From assembly GCF_949987515.2 (NCBI RefSeq), contig NC_082684.1, positions 155,207,124-155,271,123 of the forward strand: 64,000 nucleotides of DNA. Direction: 5' to 3'. Origin of the DNA: Delphinus delphis (lineage: Eukaryota > Chordata > Mammalia > Artiodactyla > Delphinidae). Position numbers and translations under genes: made by a program. The notes under the pieces were generated by a model, which was not told where the DNA came from, searched no databases, and saw only the letters and a list, made by a program, of their open reading frames with translations. This document shows positions 58,691-64,000 of the stretch, piece after piece. Position 1 is the stretch's first letter; each line of letters opens with the position of its first letter.

Positions 58691-59204
58691 GGTACATACT
58701 TTTAACCACTTACTAAGTGTTTTCATTTTGTCTATTAGTTTTCAAGTTAATTCTGGGTAGAGAAACATTCATCTCTAAATAATAATTTTATCTTTTCCTC
58801 AATATGTCTATATCTCTTTGTTTTTTCTTGTCCCATTTACTTCTCTGAAACATTCAGAAAAATATTAAGAACAGCCCGTTCAATGACATTTCCTCCAGTA
58901 TTTCACTATTAAGTATGTTCAATACATTTTCTTCTATCATATAAAATCAGAAATAGATATTAATTTTAACCAAATGCCTTTCTGGCATCTATTCACAGTA
59001 GAACATTATGTGAAAACAAAGCAGGATACAAAATATTATATAGAAATGGTTATCTATGTGATATGTTTTTTGGATGATTTTTTCTCTCTTCATTTTTTAC
59101 GTAATTAACTAGTATTGTGTTAAAGATAAACATATGTCACAAGCATTCCTTGGGTTATTAAATATTCTTTAAGTGATGTTACTATGCATTTTGTCATTCC
59201 ATCT
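58691..59204. other. Unassigned AT-rich stretch
   Basis: Nothing recognised; may be further L1M decay. Confidence 0.4.
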
Positions 59205-59741
59205 TGTATATTTATCATAATTTATTTAATTAATTGGCCATTAATGGAATATTTAGTCTGTTTTTCCCAATATAAATAAAGTTGCAATGAATATCTGTAT
59301 ACATCTTTATTTATGTTCATTACTGATTCTTTCCTTAGGACAAGCTCTCAGAATGATTTTACTAGGAAAAAAAGTATAAATCTTTTAAGGCTGACTAAGT
59401 ACATTTGCCAAATTCCCTTCCAGAAATGCTATAAATTTTAATCCCTACTAGCAATATATGAAGATACCTGCTTTTCTTCATGTTTGCCAATATAGGAGGT
59501 TTTTTAAAAATTATTCCTTTACTTTTGGGGGAATCTAATGGGTGAAATAGTTTCTCATCATTGTTTTCTTTGGCTTTTCTTTCATTTTTAATGAGGTTAA
59601 TCATTCTTTCATTCATTGACCACTTAAAAAATTTTTTTTTCTAAATTCTCTATTCATATCCTCAGCTTTTTCCTTTGCTTTCTTGATTGGTAGGTTTTCT
59701 CTTCCCCTCCCTTCAGAAAAACCCTACAAAACCTGTATTTT
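59205..59741 (-). mobile_element. L1M 3' UTR, antisense, cut by a SINE
   Basis: 'aaagttgcaatgaatatctg', 'ttgccaaattcccttccaga', 'ggtgaaatagtttctcatca', 'ttttaatgaggttaatcatt' and 'tctctattcatatcctcagc' give consistent antisense order. The SINE at 59742 interrupts its end. Confidence 0.85.
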
Positions 59742-59950
59742 TTTGTTGTTGTTTTTGTGGTATGCGGGCCTCTCACTGTTGTGGCCTTTCCCGCTGCGGA
59801 GCACAGGCTCCGGACGAACAGGCTCAGCGGCCATGGCTCACGGGCCCAGCTGCTCCGTGGCATGTGGGATCTTCCCGGACCAGGGCACGAACCCGTGTCC
59901 CCTGCATCGGCAGGCGGACTCTCAACCACTGCATCACCAGGGAAGCCCCC
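59742..59950 (-). mobile_element. CHR-type SINE, inverted
   Basis: 'gtggtatgcgggcctctcac' after a T/G-rich tail remnant, and end 'atcaccagggaagccc'. Target-site duplication 'aaac(c)tgtatttt' at about 59729 and 59951. Inserted into an L1M. Confidence 0.97.
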
Positions 59951-60010
59951 AAACTGTATTTTATTCTCATTGTTTTATATTTTTGTTTCTTAAATTTAAC
60001 TCTTTAATTG

Positions 60011-60239
60011 ACGGTTAGAATTTTGATAGGTAAGTAGGGTGAAATGAAGAAAGAACTGTTCTTCGGAAGAAAGAACATAAATATAAGGCAACATGTTGCA
60101 CTATGTAGGAAATTAATAAAAATAAGCTAAATTATTTATAGGTAATGGCTGATATTAAGGAAGGAGAGGTAAATAGAAAAGAAAGAGATTCACAACCTTA
60201 GCACAGGGGAAGATATTTCTAGATCTTTCTAGGGAGCTT
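60011..60239. other. Unassigned noncoding stretch
   Basis: Purine-rich; nothing recognised. Confidence 0.4.
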
Positions 60240-61020
60240 CTGTTCTATATATCTAACCATGTATCTGTTATATCCACTTGGATGTCCCACATCATGCTTA
60301 TATCAACACTCATATTCACATTCAGCCTCACACTCATTCTCACACTCAACGTGATGAAAACTGAGATCCCCCAAGCCCACTCCCCCTATATTTCCTACGT
60401 CGGTAACAGTGCTCTCCAGCTATTGCCTAAGCCCCAAGCCCCGGTGCTATCCCTGATTATGATTGCATTATAGCCCAGCCCACATTAGTGCCTTATAAGT
60501 TCCTGTCAATCCCACTTCCTCAATAGCTCCTGAAAGTGTCTAGTTTTCTCCAGGTGACCCTACCTCCGTCGAGGAGCATTTCCTTAATGCAGATTACTTT
60601 CCTCTCACCCAGATTAAGGCAACAGTTTCCTGTGGGATCTCCCAGCCTCTGTCTTGTTCTTTTCCAAGTCATTCTTCTCAGAGCAGCTGTGGTGAATTTC
60701 TAAAATGGAAACCCGATCATTTTTTTAAATTCTCTGGTTGTTACCAGTTACTCTTAGGTCTTTCCTGGTCATCCCATCTAAGATAACCATCTAATCACTC
60801 AATCTCGTCTCCTTAGTTAATTTTCTTTGTCATATTTACTCCGCCTTACACGCTGTTGTTGACTGGTTCACGTTTTTACAAACATTGATACAATTAGGGG
60901 CTCTCTTGTCTGCAATGTGAAGTTCATAGAGCCGCGACCAGCTCTCTTGTTGGTTAACTCCACACCAGCATGTAGAAGGGTGGCTGGCACACAGTAGATG
61001 CCCATAAATATTATGGTTTG
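60240..61020 (+). mobile_element. L2 3' region, sense, long
   Basis: 'tatatccacttggatgtccc', 'gagcagctgtggtgaatttc', 'taaaatggaaacccgatcat', 'tcctggtcatcccatctaag' and 'ggctggcacacagtagatgc' follow L2 order over about 780 bp, with gaps. Confidence 0.75.
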
Positions 61021-61109
61021 AAAACCCCGCACATTCCCTGCTACTTCCAGCTATTATGATTTGTTTCTATTTCTGCTTCCTCAGGATCTCTGCTCTCATT
61101 CAACTTAGC

Positions 61110-61395
61110 TGTTATTGATCCTTTAGGACTCAGCTTTGAGGTTGTATCACAACGAATTTTTTCCTAATTCCCTTCTTATCAGTCAGTGTGTTTCCATAGC
61201 AACCAATATACTGCCTTGTCATTGCATTGATCACCTTACGTTATAAACCTCTATCTCATCTTGGTTTCTGTGGTAGAGAGTAAGCTACCTGAGGAGAGGA
61301 TTTATATCATATTTATCATTGTATCCTCAGGACTTGGCAATATGTTTGGATCATCACAGAAGCTCAGTACATACTTACTTAAAAAGTAAACTATA
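61110..61395 (+). mobile_element. L2 3' end, sense
   Basis: 'ctttaggactcagctttgag', 'cattgatcaccttacgttat', 'agtaagctacctgaggagag', 'atcattgtatcctcaggact' and 'agaagctcagtacatactta'. A second L2 3' end right after the first; the next SINE inserted at its terminus. Confidence 0.8.
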
Positions 61396-61598
61396 GGGCT
61401 TCCCTGGTGGCGCAGTGGTTGGGAGTCCGCCTGCCGATGTAGGGGACACGGGTTCGTGCCCCGGTCCGGGAGGATCCCACATGCCGCGGAGCGGCTGGGC
61501 CCGTGAGCCATGGCCGCTGAGCCTGTGCGTCCGGAGCCTGTGCTCCGCGGCGGGAGAGGCCACAGCAGTGAGAGGCCCGCATACCGCAAAAAAAAAAA
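61396..61598 (+). mobile_element. CHR-type SINE, ~200 bp subtype
   Basis: Head 'gggcttccctggtggcgcag', B box 'gggttcgtgcccc', end 'gaggcccgcataccgc' and A11 tail. Flanks 'aaagtaaactata' and 'aaagtatattata' differ at two positions, a slightly decayed target-site duplication. Confidence 0.97.
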
Positions 61599-61945
61599 GT
61601 ATATTATAATATATAATAATTATGATATTTACATATTTATATTATCATGATTTATTTTTTATAAATATAATATTTAGTACACCACAAAATTGTTCATTTT
61701 GAGCAACTGAAACAAAACTAAATTGTGCAGAATTTTTTAAAAAGCATACAAATAAAAAAAACTTATAAATAATGTTTCTCATGCAAGTGGTTAAAATAAT
61801 ATAAAGGGATATAATTCAAGTTTCTGGAAAATTCTTTGACACTATTGGCTAGCTAAGTTATAATGCAATAAATCATGTTATAATACAATAAATGCAATAG
61901 ATTATAATAATGAACATAATAAGTTATAATACAATAAATCGTGTG
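61599..61945. repeat. AT-rich tract with ~20-bp partial tandem repeats
   Basis: 61599-61680 is TA-rich. 'gttataat.caataaat' recurs at 61857, 61877 and 61923. Confidence 0.8.
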
Positions 61946-62859
61946 ATTACTGTCTTGTAATGAATGTTACATTGCCTCATTCCTTCATTGTCCCCTAAAA
62001 ACCAAGGAAATCAAACAAAGATTTCTGTGGGGCAAAATGTTATATCCAATAAGTGCTTGGGTATTGGAAAGCTACCTTCTTACTGCTAAAATTCTGTTGA
62101 AAACTGTTTTGGACATTTTGAGATTTAGTTATTTCTGGAATTTAGCGGCGGCATTTTCTAGGTCAGGCTCTCTGTTTTGGAAACTCATGGCCTATCTAGT
62201 TGGTGAAATTTGGTGATCTTTAGCCAGTGAACTGGATCACATTTGCATGTTTTAACTTTTTTTGAATTCTGCTTTAGGTGGGTCAATTCTGCTTTCTTTG
62301 GGAGGCAGGAGAACTTGAGTACAATGTCCCCTCAACTGTTTGAGGTAGCTTTCATGGTGGCATGGAATTATACACACAGATCCACATAATGATGAAATCA
62401 ATGGCAATGGGGATAAACAACATCTAACAACAATCATTACTACCATCCCATAAAACTATAACCACTGATATGTTAGTTTTTTAAAGATATATTAACTACC
62501 CCGCCCCCGCCAAACAGCCGTATGTGCTATGCACCTAAAATCTGTACCCTCTTGGAGATGTCTTTCATCAACCACTGGCACAGGCTGAAAAGTCTTAGCT
62601 TACCTCTAGTTTTATTGTTCAAAATAATTAATGTGCTTTCTATTTTAACAAAGAACGCTTCCCCCAAGAGATATTTATTAATTAACAATTTATGTATCCG
62701 GAAACAAAAATGCTACTTGTTTGTGACTCTCCATTTGATTGGAAAAGAACTATCAGGGCGGAAGATAGATAAATAGATTGATAATATCTTTTAAAATAAT
62801 AATTACCATCATCAAAGTTAACATATTTTGACAGGTTAGTATATTAAAAGCCATTAACA
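61946..62859. other. Unassigned noncoding stretch
   Basis: No gene or repeat recognised. 'aattctgcttt' occurs twice within 30 bases near 62265. Confidence 0.4.
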
Positions 62860-64000
62860 AACAGCTGTTTAGCTGTAGGGAATTTCATTCTTAGGCTGAA
62901 TCCAAAGATACGTGTAGGTATTTATTCAGTAATCAATCATAGAAAGAAAAGACCTTGAATTTTAGTTGGAAGTTTTTATTTTTATCCTTTTCCTCACTCC
63001 TGGTCTTTAAACCTGCTCTGAGGAGAGCTATACATGCCAGCCTAATGCTCATCAAAAGCAAGCAATCACAGCTAAATCAGCATGCAAAATGCCACTCAAC
63101 CTTGGGCCTTTATTAAAATTTGCTGGGACTCAATTTGAGATAGCGATCATTCTTATTAAAAAGCAAAATGTAAGATAGTTTTTTTATATAAATCTCTGGA
63201 TGGAATGGAATTGTTAATCAGCATAGGCTGATGTGATTTCTCTGTCGCAAATCCTGCCGAGGGCTCAGAAGTGGCACATTACCATAATTCGTAGGCTAGA
63301 GCTGGCAGCTTGCAAAAGACCTGCAAGAATCTTTAAAATGCTTAAGCAAAGCTGCAAGTCACAGCAAAACAACACAGGAAGAGCTGTTCCCCGGTGTTTC
63401 TCCTGTTATATAACGAAGTTTTGGCCTCTTCCTCTTCAATTGCTTTTCTTCGTGCTTCCCTTGTTTATGTTGCCGGGCGTTGTTTATAAACAACCTCTGG
63501 GCAGAGCATTTCTGCGCTGTCAAATCCGTCCATTTACCATGTTCTGGGCTTGCCATGGAGGTTGACTGAAAGAGCTTGGGTTTTTCTTTTAGGACAGAAA
63601 GTGGAGCCAATCAATTAACCACATGCACTTAATGCATTGTTTGTCTCCCATACCATATCCTTTCTCCCTGTTTGACATCACCCTCTGTAATTTCTGTCCT
63701 TTAAAAAATAGAGCAGCTTCCAAAAGATATAGAACCCTTGCTGGTTGCACAATGGCCTGTTTATTTAATGCCTGTTTTTCACCTCAAGGGAATATTGTTT
63801 GATGGGGGAACCAATCCTTGGATTGAGCAGAGTCAGAAATTTATATCATTTTTCCCCACTGAGGGAGGGTTACACTCTCTCCTTTGCGGAAAAACCCATG
63901 GCATATCCACTAGGGGACGTCAGCATAAACTGCGATCATGTGATTGGTTATATGGTGGAAAATTTACCAACAAAGGCAGTCGACTTTATGTGAACTGAAG
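62860..64000. other. Repeat-poor stretch, candidate conserved noncoding DNA
   Basis: No recognisable transposon in 1.1 kb, unusual for this window. Composition is mixed with several preserved CpGs (63245-63295, 63470-63530). AT-rich TF-like words such as 'gttaatcagc', 'caattaacca' and 'cttaatgcatt' occur. Open frames on both strands (63233-63565, 63359-63610, 63738-63998) overlap and show no known domain, so I do not call a coding exon. Confidence 0.4.

Noticed and set aside
58094..58705. Open frames of 60-127 codons
   Set aside because: They lie in antisense L1M 3' UTR sequence.

Overview
This window looks like intergenic or deep intronic nuclear DNA from a cetacean (whale or dolphin). The best evidence is eleven roughly 200-bp copies of a tRNA-derived SINE of the CHR type (about 200 bp, ending in poly-A or, in inverted copies, starting with poly-T). 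There are also two short CHR-1-like copies and one long CHR-like copy. Hippos and ruminants carry related CHR families, but this abundance of the roughly 200-bp subtype points to whales. L1 3' ends of the artiodactyl/cetacean type and old mammal-wide repeats (MIR, L2, MER20/MER5-like hAT, MLT1-like LTR) agree with a placental mammal. I see no intact protein-coding gene, no convincing exon, no RNA gene and no CRISPR. The open reading frames are short, unrelated to known families as far as I can tell, and many lie inside SINEs.

Layout. 1-1.1 kb: a processed, broken retrocopy of ribose-5-phosphate isomerase A (RPIA) on the minus strand. 1.1-9 kb: old L1, L2 and MIR-like remnants plus four CHR SINEs. 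9.3-10.1 kb: two L1 3' ends in head-to-head orientation. 10.5-12.9 kb: L2 on both strands, a nested L1 stub in a TTCC tract, a MIR and an unnamed old repeat. 13-17.2 kb: mostly unassigned. 17.3-28 kb: MER20, L1M, L2, LTR-like fragments, a CT-rich tandem duplication, one SINE and a 530-bp GATA/GACA/GATG array with internal higher-order repetition. 28.7-31 kb: a SINE with an expanded TA tail and a pair of about 115-bp sequences repeated 1.5 kb apart. 31-42 kb: L2, MIR, MLT1-like LTR, two adjacent hAT fragments and two SINEs. 44-51.3 kb: L1 3' UTR pieces, a promoter-like segment with a TATA box, and two L1 copies with the inverted structure expected of twin priming. 51.4-62 kb: LTR-like and L1M remnants, L2, MIR and three SINEs. 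62.8-64 kb: a repeat-poor stretch that is a reasonable candidate for conserved noncoding DNA.

Nothing in the window forms a pathway or operon. The interest lies in retrotransposition history (nested insertions, inversions, target-site duplications), local duplications, and repeat-poor blocks that comparative data could test for regulatory constraint. Family names rest on recalled consensus features, not on a database search, and boundaries of old repeats are approximate.
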